64,000 nucleotides of DNA from an uncultured Aquimarina sp. (GTDB lineage Bacteria > Bacteroidota > Bacteroidia > Flavobacteriales > Flavobacteriaceae): assembly GCF_947492405.1 (NCBI RefSeq), contig NZ_CANLMP010000001.1, positions 248,001-312,000 of the forward strand. The letters run 5' to 3'. The notes beneath the pieces are model-generated. The model was not told the origin of the DNA. It ran no database searches and saw only the letters and a program-made list of their open reading frames with translations. A program made the translations under genes and the position numbers. Positions 1 through 7,534 of the stretch are shown piece after piece. The number at the start of each line of letters is the position of its first letter. The stretch's first letter is position 1.

Positions 1-1302
1 CTTTTTGGAGCTATAGAGGCGAAAGGGAAACTCCCTGTAAGTCTTGGTGAAGATTTTCCTTTAGGAACAGGATTTGAAACAAGACCTTTAAAACGTCTTA
101 CATATGGTATACCGGAAACCGTAGGTATGAACTCTCATAAGTTAGAACGTATTGATTCTATAGTGAATATAGCATTAAAAGAAGAGATGACACCTGGCTT
201 ACAATTAATTGTAGCGAGAAAAGGTAAAGTGATTTTTAATAAGAATTATGGATATCATACCTATTCAAAATCTCGGAAAGTTAAAAGTTCAGATATTTAT
301 GATTTAGCATCCTTAACAAAGATTCTTTCTACATTACCATTAACAATGGAGTTGAAGGATAAAGGTATTTTGTCTTTGGATACTAGAGTTGGAGAGATGT
401 TACCTTCATTTAGTGATTCTAATAAAAAGGATATTACCGTAAGGTCGATGTTGTCGCATTACGCACGATTAAGAGCTTGGATTCCCTTTTACTTAAAAAC
501 GCTAGATACTGCTACTACGAGACCTGATAAGAAATACTATAGAAATAAACTTTCTGATGAATTTAATATTAAGGTAACTAGTAATTTGTATCTGAGAAGT
601 GATATGAAAGATTCTTTGATGTTACGAATAAAAGATAGCGAATTAAGAAATAGACTTAGTTATAAATACAGTGATCTCCCGTATTATTTAATGAAATCAT
701 TTATTGAAGAACATTATGGAAATAACCTGAATGCTTTAACTCAACAACATTTTTATCGAGCTATGGGGGCAAGCAAAATGGGATATTTGCCGTTAAATAG
801 GTTTGATAAAAAACAAATTGTTCCGACTGAAAATGATCAAGCATATAGGAAAGAAATTATTCATGGATATGTTCATGATCAAGGTGCAGCGATGTTCGGA
901 GGTATTGGAGGCCATGCAGGACTATTTTCTAATGCCAACGATGTTACAAAAATGATGCAAATGTATCTTAATGGAGGATACTATGGTGGTAAACAATATA
1001 TAAGTAGTCAGACAATAGCAGAATTTAATACCTGTACTTATTGTAATAAAAGTGTAAGAAGAGGAGTAGGTTTTGATAAACCCCAGTTAGGTGATGTGGG
1101 TCCCACTTGTGGCTGTATATCAATGAATAGCTATGGACATAGTGGTTTTACGGGCACATTTACCTGGGCAGATCCTGATGAAGAAATAATCTATGTATTT
1201 TTAAGTAATCGTACGTTTCCTGATTCTGCTAATCGTAAACTGATATCTAATGATATTAGGTCGGAGATTCAGAGATTGATATATGAAGCAATAAATTATT
1301 GA
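1..1302 (+). CDS. C-terminal part of a glycoside hydrolase family 3 / serine beta-lactamase-like fusion (5' end outside window)
   Basis: The frame is open from base 1. The first 42 codons read like the end of a GH3 C-terminal domain (LFGAI, GKLPVSLGEDFPLGTG), so the ATG at 127 is internal and not the start. From there on it is a class C beta-lactamase/DD-peptidase-like domain: SxxK is S62-L-T-K65 counted from the ATG at 127, the second motif is Y181-S-D183 and the third is H338-S-G340-F-T-G. GH3-lactamase fusions of this type are common in Bacteroidetes and are thought to act on cell-wall-derived muropeptides: GH3 as an N-acetylglucosaminidase, the serine domain as an amidase or esterase. Only the serine-hydrolase half can be judged here, and the substrate is inferred. 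The aldo/keto reductase follows 42 nt downstream, possibly in the same transcript. Confidence 0.85.
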   Translation, partial: LFGAIEAKGKLPVSLGEDFPLGTGFETRPLKRLTYGIPETVGMNSHKLERIDSIVNIALKEEMTPGLQLIVARKGKVIFNKNYGYHTYSKSRKVKSSDIYDLASLTKILSTLPLTMELKDKGILSLDTRVGEMLPSFSDSNKKDITVRSMLSHYARLRAWIPFYLKTLDTATTRPDKKYYRNKLSDEFNIKVTSNLYLRSDMKDSLMLRIKDSELRNRLSYKYSDLPYYLMKSFIEEHYGNNLNALTQQHFYRAMGASKMGYLPLNRFDKKQIVPTENDQAYRKEIIHGYVHDQGAAMFGGIGGHAGLFSNANDVTKMMQMYLNGGYYGGKQYISSQTIAEFNTCTYCNKSVRRGVGFDKPQLGDVGPTCGCISMNSYGHSGFTGTFTWADPDEEIIYVFLSNRTFPDSANRKLISNDIRSEIQRLIYEAINY

Positions 1303-1344
1303 TAAGATATATATCATAGATTCATAGTCTAAAAATTAAATAAA

Positions 1345-2247
1345 ATGAATACAAAGGTTTCAAAAAGCGAATCATTATTTTCTAGAATAGTAGCAGGATG
1401 TATGAACTGGGGAGAATGGGGAGCAAATCTTAGCATTGAGGAATCTCAAAAATTAATAGAAGATTGTATTGCTATTGGTGTTACAACTTTTGATCATGCA
1501 GATATTTATGGTCATTATACTACAGAAGCATTATTTGGTAATGCCATCAAAGGTAAAAGTTCGCTGAGAGATAAAATACAGTTAGTTACTAAATGTGGTA
1601 TTCGGTTAGTGACACCTAATCGACCTAATAATAAGATAAAATCTTATAAGACAACCAAAAAGTATATTATAGCGTCTGCAGAACAATCATTGATAAATTT
1701 ACAGACAGATTATATAGATATGTTGTTGATTCACAGACCTAGCCCTCTAATGAATCCTTCAGAAATAGCGGAAGCTTTTGAAATACTAAAATCAAGTGGT
1801 AAAGTACAGAATTTTGGAGTATCTAATTTTGATACTTCTCAGTTCGATATGTTAAACGATTCTTTTCCGCTACAGACCAATCAAATAGAAATATCACCAT
1901 TATATTTAGCACCATTTATTGATGGTTCTTTAGATCAGTGCATAAAGCATAACATAGAACCTATGGCATATTCTACACTAGCCGGTGGGAAGTTTTTTTC
2001 GAAGCAACCAGATGAAAGAGTTGTTAGAATCAACAAAGTTGTGAATCAATTAATACAAAAGTACAATGTTTCTGCTGATCAGATATTAACCGCCTGGTTA
2101 CTAAAACATCCTTCAGGAATAGTACCGGTAATGGGGTCTACAAAAATAAATCGTATTCAGTCTGCTGTAAATTCTTTATCACTTCAGATAACAGATGAAG
2201 AATGGTTTAAGATCTGGGAAGCTTCTACAGGTCAAGAGGTAGCTTAG
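1345..2247 (+). CDS. Aldo/keto reductase, YdhF-like oxidoreductase
   Basis: A 300-residue single-domain TIM-barrel NADPH-dependent reductase. The catalytic tetrad can be read as D53 and Y58 (ADIYGHY), K83 (TKCGIR) and H130 (LLIHRP). GVSNF near residue 158 and the C-terminal VMGSTK near 263 are the usual cofactor-side motifs. It resembles the E. coli YdhF subgroup (start RIVAGCMNWG). These enzymes reduce carbonyl groups on sugars or aldehydes; the substrate cannot be told from sequence. It is cytoplasmic, with no signal peptide. It ends at a 396-nt gap before the secretion operon, so it belongs with the upstream gene rather than with the pseudopilin system. Confidence 0.9.
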   Translation: MNTKVSKSESLFSRIVAGCMNWGEWGANLSIEESQKLIEDCIAIGVTTFDHADIYGHYTTEALFGNAIKGKSSLRDKIQLVTKCGIRLVTPNRPNNKIKSYKTTKKYIIASAEQSLINLQTDYIDMLLIHRPSPLMNPSEIAEAFEILKSSGKVQNFGVSNFDTSQFDMLNDSFPLQTNQIEISPLYLAPFIDGSLDQCIKHNIEPMAYSTLAGGKFFSKQPDERVVRINKVVNQLIQKYNVSADQILTAWLLKHPSGIVPVMGSTKINRIQSAVNSLSLQITDEEWFKIWEASTGQEVA

Positions 2248-2459
2248 CCATTTTTCTGTTTTAGAAACTCAAAAGCAGGTTTCGACTTTAAATTTCTTTG
2301 TTATGAAAATTAACTATTACATCTTTTTGATAAGAAGTTGATTTTTGTATGTCATATTTTTCTTAAAGTAAAAAAAAATAAAAAAAATCAAGAAAGAGGG
2401 GGTAACAAAATGATCACTCACGACACATGTATATAGTAATGGTTTAGTTTGATGGTTAT

Positions 2460-2543
2460 GGTAGGCATTTTAGTCAGATTAACTTTACTCAGAAATCAAT
2501 GACTACGGTTACGTAGGGGTATGTGTATCGTAGTCATGTTTTT
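2460..2543 (+). ncRNA. Conserved hairpin element, copy 1 (RNA or cis-regulatory structure of unknown role)
   Basis: Shares with 48693-48770 the block GGTAGGCATTT, then after 25-30 variable bases AATCAATG, then an 8-bp stem around a loop containing GGGGTATGTGT. The stem here is 2501-2508 with 2528-2535. Compared with the other copy, one A-T pair is replaced by G-C and one G-U by G-C, so pairing is kept while bases change. That points to a structured RNA. A T-rich stretch follows (2538-2544), so it could also end or attenuate a transcript. It lies about 100 nt ahead of the secretion operon. Strand is assigned from the T-run and the downstream gene and is not proven. I do not recognise it as a named family. 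Confidence 0.5.
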
Positions 2544-2586
2544 TCTTGATTGTTTGTATATAGTTGATTATCAAAAAACTGCGTTT

Positions 2587-2621
2587 TTTGTTCTTTTTTT
2601 CGGATGAAAGTAGTTTATTTG
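2587..2621 (+). promoter_or_regulatory. Candidate promoter of the secretion operon
   Basis: TTTATTTG at 2614-2621 is one base from the Bacteroidetes -7 consensus TAnnTTTG. TTTG at 2587-2590 lies 23 nt upstream, a little wider than usual. The position, 22 nt before the ATG at 2644, fits the first gene of the operon. Confidence 0.4.
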
Positions 2622-2643
2622 CAAACCCTAAAATTTACCCAAA

Positions 2644-3363
2644 ATGAAATTGTTATTTACACTAATTTTGCTATTCGGATCTACCCAGTATATCAACAAA
2701 GATGTAACGAGAAAGGTTATTTCTGATGATAATTATAATTATACATTCTACGTTTCTAACAAGAAAGCATCCAATTATCAAGATTTAAAAGAATATCATT
2801 GGTATAAAAGTGGAAAAATTCATTCCTCTTTTGGAGGTGGTGATGGTCAAATTTTACATGGAGAATATAATAAGACTTACAGAGGTAATGGAATTGCCGA
2901 ACAAGGAGATTTTTATTATGGTCTTAGGGATGATACCTGGAAGAATTGGTATGAAAATGGAAAAATAAAAAAAATATCTAATTGGCAAAAAGGAGCACTT
3001 TCCGGTACATATCAGGAGTTTACAGAATCAGGTGTTTTATTAGTTAGTGGTAAATATAAAAATAATAAAAAACACGGTAGATGGATTAGCCATAATACCA
3101 ATGATACGCTTTATTTCAAAAAAGGAGAAAAAGTAATTAAAGAAGCCGCTGAAGAAGAAATTGAGGATGATAAGAAGAAGGGTATTATAGTAAAGACCAA
3201 AGACTTTTTTAAAGATATTTTCAGGAAGAAAACACCTGAAGAAAAAGAGAAAGCTAAGAAGGAAAAAGAGATCCGAAAGCAAAAGAAAGAAATAGAGAAA
3301 AAACGTAAAGAGTTAGCAAAAAAGAAAGAAGCTAGTAAAAAGAACACTCCAAAAAAACAATAA
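2644..3363 (+). CDS. Secreted MORN-repeat protein with a basic, charged C-terminal tail
   Basis: 239 residues. An N-terminal hydrophobic stretch (residues 2-13) looks like a signal peptide. Residues about 50-165 contain MORN/YwqK-type repeats of the pattern GxWxxWYENGKIK, as in YHWYKSGKI, KNWYENGKI and GTYQEFTESG. From about residue 168 the protein turns into a Lys/Glu-rich tail that probably forms a coiled coil and is strongly basic at the end. It is the first gene of the pseudopilin operon, and the next gene starts 4 nt later. Function is unknown; MORN repeats in Bacteroidetes are common in envelope proteins. Its placement suggests an accessory envelope factor of the secretion machine. Confidence 0.75.
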   Translation: MKLLFTLILLFGSTQYINKDVTRKVISDDNYNYTFYVSNKKASNYQDLKEYHWYKSGKIHSSFGGGDGQILHGEYNKTYRGNGIAEQGDFYYGLRDDTWKNWYENGKIKKISNWQKGALSGTYQEFTESGVLLVSGKYKNNKKHGRWISHNTNDTLYFKKGEKVIKEAAEEEIEDDKKKGIIVKTKDFFKDIFRKKTPEEKEKAKKEKEIRKQKKEIEKKRKELAKKKEASKKNTPKKQ

Positions 3364-3367
3364 GTAA

Positions 3368-4600
3368 ATGCTAAAAGCGGGTTCTTTATTATATGCTATT
3401 TACGTTTGTCTGATTATTGCTATTCTCAGTGGTGGACTTATATATGTCTTCACAATCAATAAAACTTTAGCAACCAGACAATCTGTAAAAGAACAGCTTA
3501 TAGATCGTTGTACTTCCTGTTTTGATTATTTTTTGTTAAACCCAAAATCATTTGACAAAGCAAGCACACAACAAGCTGATCTATTTAATGATGGATTAAT
3601 GTGCAAGTTTACTAAAGAAAGATGGGGGATGTATTCTAAATTATTAGGAAAAGCCTTTTTTAAAAAAGATACAATTGATAGAAATTATATAATTGGAGAA
3701 GTTGTTGATTCGAATCCATTAGCACTATATCTATGTGATTTTGGAGAGGAACTTAAAATTTCAGGGATTACTAAGATCAAGGGAAATGTAAGACTCCCAA
3801 AAAAAAGATATAAAGTGGTAAATATTTTAGGTAATCAACAAGCCAATAACCCAAAACTTGATGGAAATATTAGCGTTTCATCTCAGAATTTACCTAAAAT
3901 AATTTCTCCTAAATTAGAATATCCAACTAGTATTATAGAAACTACTTTATCTGAGTTAAAGGAAAACCAGCCAATATTTAGAGCGTTCGATCAAAAAACC
4001 GCAATAGTATATCTGGATAAAGGGGAATCTCTAGATAGATTAAACATTAAGGGTAATTTTATTTTTAAATCAAGAGATACGATACGTATTGATGATACTA
4101 CAAAAATTGAAGATGTTATTATTCAGGCACCAAAAGTAGTATTGGAAGAAGGTTTTGAAGGAAGTTTACAAATTTACGCAGATAAAGGAGTTGATATAGA
4201 ATCAGATGTTAAGTTACGATATCCATCTTGTATTGTAATTGAAGCATCTACCAGAGATTATAAAAAGAATATTCATATAGCTGAGGATGTAGAAATCTAT
4301 GGTGGGATTGTAATCAATGGATCGAGTTTTAGAGAAAAGCAAAATAATTTTGTTTTTATTGATGAAAACTCTTTAGTAGTAGGAGATGTGTATTGTAATG
4401 GTGTTATGGAATTAAAGGGCAGTATTATTGGTTCTTTATATACACATAAATTACAATTAGAAACTAGAAGTTCTAAGTATGCAGATGTTATCTTAAATGG
4501 TGTAATTGACGCAACAGAATTACCAAAGAATTTTGTGAGATTACCACTATTTGGAAATACAGGAGAAAATAGATTTGAAAGAATTAAAAACATACAATAA
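3368..4600 (+). CDS. Membrane-anchored beta-helix (bactofilin-like) protein in the pseudopilin operon
   Basis: 410 residues. One N-terminal transmembrane helix (about residues 9-30) without a prepilin cleavage motif. A Cys pair at about residues 49 and 52 (RCTSC) and another at 86 and 115 are visible. The second half (about 210-390) is a run of short beta repeats (FIFKSRDTIRI, VVLEEGF, GGIVINGSSF, GSIIGSLYTHKL) like bactofilins or right-handed beta helices. It lies between the MORN gene and the first pseudopilin, so it may fill the place of a GspK/PilX-type minor component or a scaffold. That role is an inference from position; I do not recognise a named family. The following pseudopilin start overlaps its 3' end. 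Confidence 0.7.
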   Translation: MLKAGSLLYAIYVCLIIAILSGGLIYVFTINKTLATRQSVKEQLIDRCTSCFDYFLLNPKSFDKASTQQADLFNDGLMCKFTKERWGMYSKLLGKAFFKKDTIDRNYIIGEVVDSNPLALYLCDFGEELKISGITKIKGNVRLPKKRYKVVNILGNQQANNPKLDGNISVSSQNLPKIISPKLEYPTSIIETTLSELKENQPIFRAFDQKTAIVYLDKGESLDRLNIKGNFIFKSRDTIRIDDTTKIEDVIIQAPKVVLEEGFEGSLQIYADKGVDIESDVKLRYPSCIVIEASTRDYKKNIHIAEDVEIYGGIVINGSSFREKQNNFVFIDENSLVVGDVYCNGVMELKGSIIGSLYTHKLQLETRSSKYADVILNGVIDATELPKNFVRLPLFGNTGENRFERIKNIQ

Positions 4601-4943
4601 ATATTTCCTTGATGGAAGTTCATTAATCGAATCGGTAATAGCTATTTCGATTATAGCTACTTGTTTATTAGTAGCAATTAGGTTGTATGCAGCTGTTTTA
4701 AATAGTAGTTCATCTTTGAATTCGTATAGAATGAAGTTTAAAGTAGCTGAGCTATTTAATGATACTAGAATAGCCAGAGATTTTGATGATGAATTATATG
4801 AGTTTAAAACATATTCAATTAAAAAAGTAGTTGAAGATTTCCAAAGCAATAATGAATTGAAAAATATAAAATTCATAGTGCAAACAACTTCCGATACTAT
4901 TATATATAACTATTTGTTAGCCAATAAAAAACGCAATGAGTAA
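4575..4943 (+). CDS. Minor pseudopilin (GspI/GspH-like)
   Basis: About 122 residues. A type IV prepilin signature is visible: a short charged leader ending in D-G, then SSLIE with the conserved Glu at mature position 5, followed by a hydrophobic helix (SVIAISIIATCLLVAIRLY). No ATG is available. I choose the TTG at 4575 because AGGAG at 4561-4565 sits 9 nt before it; a TTG at 4551 would give 8 more residues. The gene overlaps the upstream gene by 26 nt and the next pseudopilin by 8 nt, showing tight translational coupling. The product would be processed by the peptidase encoded at 7045 and join the pseudopilus tip or shaft. Confidence 0.75.
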   Translation: MKELKTYNKYFLDGSSLIESVIAISIIATCLLVAIRLYAAVLNSSSSLNSYRMKFKVAELFNDTRIARDFDDELYEFKTYSIKKVVEDFQSNNELKNIKFIVQTTSDTIIYNYLLANKKRNE

Positions 4944-5400
4944 GGTAAGAGCATTTACCATATTAGAAATGTTAATTAACCTGACTATTATGTCAATCAT
5001 AATGGGGTTGATATATTTTGCGTATGCTTCATTTGTAAAGCAGGTAGTAAACTATCAAGCGTCTATAGATGAACAAAATGAATTGACAACAAGTTATGTG
5101 CAATTAAGAACTGATTTTTTTAATGCAGAGCGGATTGTAAAATCTTATAAAGGATTTAAAGTGATTCCTTATAATAATAAAGAAATAGAATATAAAATTA
5201 CAGAAAAGTATCTTATTAGAAGACAGGTTCATATGTTGGATACTCTTTCTATAAATAAACTTACCATTTCATCTGATTTTAATAGCATTACAAAAGAAGA
5301 TCTTATTACCAAAATGATGATTGAAACAACGCTTTTTGATGAACCAATCGAGTTTATAATAGCTAAGGATTATGCGCCTAATCTTAAACTGAAATTGTAA
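4936..5400 (+). CDS. Minor pseudopilin (GspJ/PilW-like)
   Basis: 154 residues with a classical prepilin start: MSKVRA, then FTILE (cleavage after Ala, Phe +1, Glu +5) and a hydrophobic helix to about residue 31. The rest is a small soluble domain with no family motif I recognise. Position between another pseudopilin and gspF suggests a tip component of the pseudopilus. It overlaps both neighbours by a few bases (ATGAGTAAG start inside the previous gene, TAATGG end), so the set is probably translated as a coupled unit. Confidence 0.8.
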   Translation: MSKVRAFTILEMLINLTIMSIIMGLIYFAYASFVKQVVNYQASIDEQNELTTSYVQLRTDFFNAERIVKSYKGFKVIPYNNKEIEYKITEKYLIRRQVHMLDTLSINKLTISSDFNSITKEDLITKMMIETTLFDEPIEFIIAKDYAPNLKLKL

Positions 5401-6542
5401 TGGGAGTTGATATAAGTAAAATACATAAAAACACTAATGTGAAGACAGATAATAAATCGTCTTCTGTTAGTGGTTTCTTTAATCAAGAATTGAGCTTTTC
5501 CAAAAAAATCGGCGCAAAGGAGAAGGTCGTATTGTATAAGGATTTGTCTACACTATTGAATGCAGGTGTAGATTTCAAGACTGCTCTAGAGATATTAGCG
5601 AATCAACAAAAAAAGAAGCAGTTAAAGGAATTAATTTTAGAATTAAAATCCAAAATTGTAAAAGGAAAAAGCTTTTATGAAGCTTTAGAAGATACAGGGC
5701 TTTTTTCTTCCTATGAATATTTCAGTATCAAGATAGGAGAGGAAACTAAAAAATTAGATACTGTTTTATTAGAATTACATAAATATTTTAAACGTCAGAT
5801 TAAATTAAGAAAGCAAATTATCTCGGTGATTACGTACCCATCATTTGTTTTAGTTTTGACTGTAGGAGTTTTATACTTTATGTTAACCTATGTGGTTCCG
5901 ATGTTTAAATCTGTATTTAATCAATTCGATGGAGATCTTCCGGCATTGACCGAAAATATCATCGTATTGTCAGAAAAATTTCCGACCATATTTGTTGGGA
6001 TATTAATTGTGGTTTTGACTAGTATGTTTTTAGTTAAAATATACGGGCAAAACTCTTCTTTTAGAAATTTCAAGTCAAAATTGGTTTTGAAAATTCCTTT
6101 TTTCGGAAAGTTAGTTAAGATGGTATATCTGGCGAGGTATTGTCAGTTTTTAGATTTACTACTGACATCAAAAACATCATTAACAGAATCTCTGGATATG
6201 GTGAAAAAGATGATTGGTTTTTATCCAATAGAATCTTCAATTGATCCTATTAGGAATGATGTTATTAAAGGAGTTCCCTTTGCTGCAGCTATGAAAAAGC
6301 ATAAGATTTATGAATATAAATTAATTTCTATGGTAGAAGTAGCAGAAGAAATTAATGAATTAGATACTATGTTTTCTAGATTGGCAGATGAATATGATGA
6401 AGAAGTGGAACATAAAACCAAAATGATCGGAGTAGTTCTAGAGCCATTGATAATTATTGTCATTGGGCTAATTGTTGGTTTAATAATGGTAGCAATGTAT
6501 GCACCAATGTTTGATCTCAGTAAAATTATAAATGGAAATTAA
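5400..6542 (+). CDS. gspF: Type II secretion / type IV pilus inner-membrane platform protein GspF
   Basis: 380 residues with the two repeated T2SSF domains. The first starts near LYKDLSTLLNAGVDFKTALEIL (residues about 42-63), and the second near YCQFLDLLLTSKTSLTESLDM. Membrane helices lie near residues 140-165, 192-212 and 347-372. In this family the protein sits at the base of the machine and links the ATPase GspE to the pseudopilus. It has a polar N-terminal extension of about 40 residues ahead of the first domain. It starts at the overlapping TAATG of the previous pseudopilin gene. Confidence 0.93.
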   Translation: MGVDISKIHKNTNVKTDNKSSSVSGFFNQELSFSKKIGAKEKVVLYKDLSTLLNAGVDFKTALEILANQQKKKQLKELILELKSKIVKGKSFYEALEDTGLFSSYEYFSIKIGEETKKLDTVLLELHKYFKRQIKLRKQIISVITYPSFVLVLTVGVLYFMLTYVVPMFKSVFNQFDGDLPALTENIIVLSEKFPTIFVGILIVVLTSMFLVKIYGQNSSFRNFKSKLVLKIPFFGKLVKMVYLARYCQFLDLLLTSKTSLTESLDMVKKMIGFYPIESSIDPIRNDVIKGVPFAAAMKKHKIYEYKLISMVEVAEEINELDTMFSRLADEYDEEVEHKTKMIGVVLEPLIIIVIGLIVGLIMVAMYAPMFDLSKIINGN

Positions 6543-6571
6543 AAAATTTAGATTTTGTTAACACAATTTAA

Positions 6572-6579
6572 TACTTTTG
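6572..6579 (+). promoter_or_regulatory. Candidate internal promoter ahead of the major pseudopilin gene
   Basis: TACTTTTG is an exact match to the Bacteroidetes -7 element TAnnTTTG. A TTTG lies upstream at 6554-6557, but the spacer of 14 nt is short. An extra promoter here would let the major pseudopilin be made in excess over the assembly proteins. Confidence 0.4.
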
Positions 6580-6629
6580 CAACCCCTAAATCAATCTTAA
6601 TGAACTCATTAAGATTACAAGAAAAACCT

Positions 6630-7040
6630 ATGAAACGCAAAAACAACTGGTATGCTGCGGCATATTCTATGACAGAGATATTGATTGTACTTTGTATTAT
6701 CGGTATTTTGCTCCTAATGGTACTTCCAAGTCAGACTTCTGTAATTACTCAGGCAAAATCTATAGAAGCACAGAGTATGCTAAACCATTTATATGGATTA
6801 GAGAAAAACTACTTTTTTAGACATTCTAGATATACGGCTGATTTTGACGAACTAGGTTTTGAACCAGTATTGACTATAGAACAAGGTGGTCAAGCAGTGT
6901 ATAGAATAGAAATCATAGAAGCTTCTACAAACTCGTTTAAAGCTTCTGCCACTTCTTTATCTGATTTTGATGATGATGGTAATTATAATACCTGGGAAAT
7001 CGATCAAAAAAAGACATTAAAAGAAACAGTTAAAGATTAA
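6630..7040 (+). CDS. Major pseudopilin, GspG/PilA-like
   Basis: About 136 residues from the ATG at 6630. The leader MKRKNNWYAAA is followed by Y-S-M-T-E (Glu +5) and a hydrophobic helix (ILIVLCIIGILLLMVL). Tyr instead of Phe at +1 and Ala instead of Gly at -1 are slightly unusual but within the family range. The mature part has the GspG/type IVa pilin look: AQSMLNHLYGLEKNYFF, then a C-terminal acidic DFDDDGNYNTWEID segment that could bind calcium, as in GspG pseudopilins. An in-frame ATG at 6600 would give a longer leader. It is preceded by the longest gap in the operon (87 nt) with a candidate promoter. Confidence 0.85.
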   Translation: MKRKNNWYAAAYSMTEILIVLCIIGILLLMVLPSQTSVITQAKSIEAQSMLNHLYGLEKNYFFRHSRYTADFDELGFEPVLTIEQGGQAVYRIEIIEASTNSFKASATSLSDFDDDGNYNTWEIDQKKTLKETVKD

Positions 7041-7044
7041 TTCG

Positions 7045-7533
7045 TTGGATACTGTTATTCAAATAACCCTAATACTATTGCTTTCGTTGGTATTTATTCA
7101 AGACCTAAAGCTTAGAGCTATTCATATATTATTACCAATTTTTATTTTAATTATTGGGTTGATACCTTATTTTAAAAATGACTATAGCATAATTGGTTTA
7201 CTATATAGCTTGATTTTTCTGATCATTACTTTTGGCGGATTGTATTTGTATTTATCTTTTAAAAATAAAAGACTGACCAATCCTTTTAAAAGAAATATGG
7301 GGCTTGGAGATGTACTGTTTTTTATAGCTGTAATTCCCTTTTTCTCGTCCTACAATTATATATTATTTTTTATTACAGGGATGCTGTTTTCGATACTAGG
7401 GTTTTTAGTAATAAAGCTAATAGTTAAAACAGATTTAGTTCCGTTAGCAGGATTGTTAGCGTTGTATTTAATTTTACTCAAAATCGGAAGTTACATTTCG
7501 GGCTTTGATATTTTCTTTACTAATTTTTTATAA
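7045..7533 (+). CDS. Prepilin peptidase, A24 family (short form)
   Basis: 162 residues with about five to six membrane helices. The two catalytic aspartates of the GspO/PilD class can be read as D20 (FIQDLK) and D89 in GLGDV. It lacks the N-terminal zinc/methyltransferase domain of proteobacterial PilD, so it probably cleaves prepilins without methylating them. The start is TTG at 7045, four nt after the pseudopilin stop, with no better ATG. Within the operon it would process the products at 4575, 4936 and 6630. Confidence 0.88.
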   Translation: MDTVIQITLILLLSLVFIQDLKLRAIHILLPIFILIIGLIPYFKNDYSIIGLLYSLIFLIITFGGLYLYLSFKNKRLTNPFKRNMGLGDVLFFIAVIPFFSSYNYILFFITGMLFSILGFLVIKLIVKTDLVPLAGLLALYLILLKIGSYISGFDIFFTNFL

Positions 7534-7534
7534 G

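Larger units (their letters stand above)
2248..2643. other. Intergenic region between the reductase gene and the secretion operon
   Basis: No plausible gene. It contains an A-rich run near 2370-2390, a conserved hairpin element (2460-2543, listed separately) and a candidate promoter just before 2644. I see no clear terminator for the reductase gene. Confidence 0.6.

Noticed and set aside
3040..3347. Minus-strand open frames opposite the MORN gene, rich in Phe and Ser
   Set aside because: They are the mirror of the Lys/Glu-rich tail of the real gene; no promoter and no sensible protein features.
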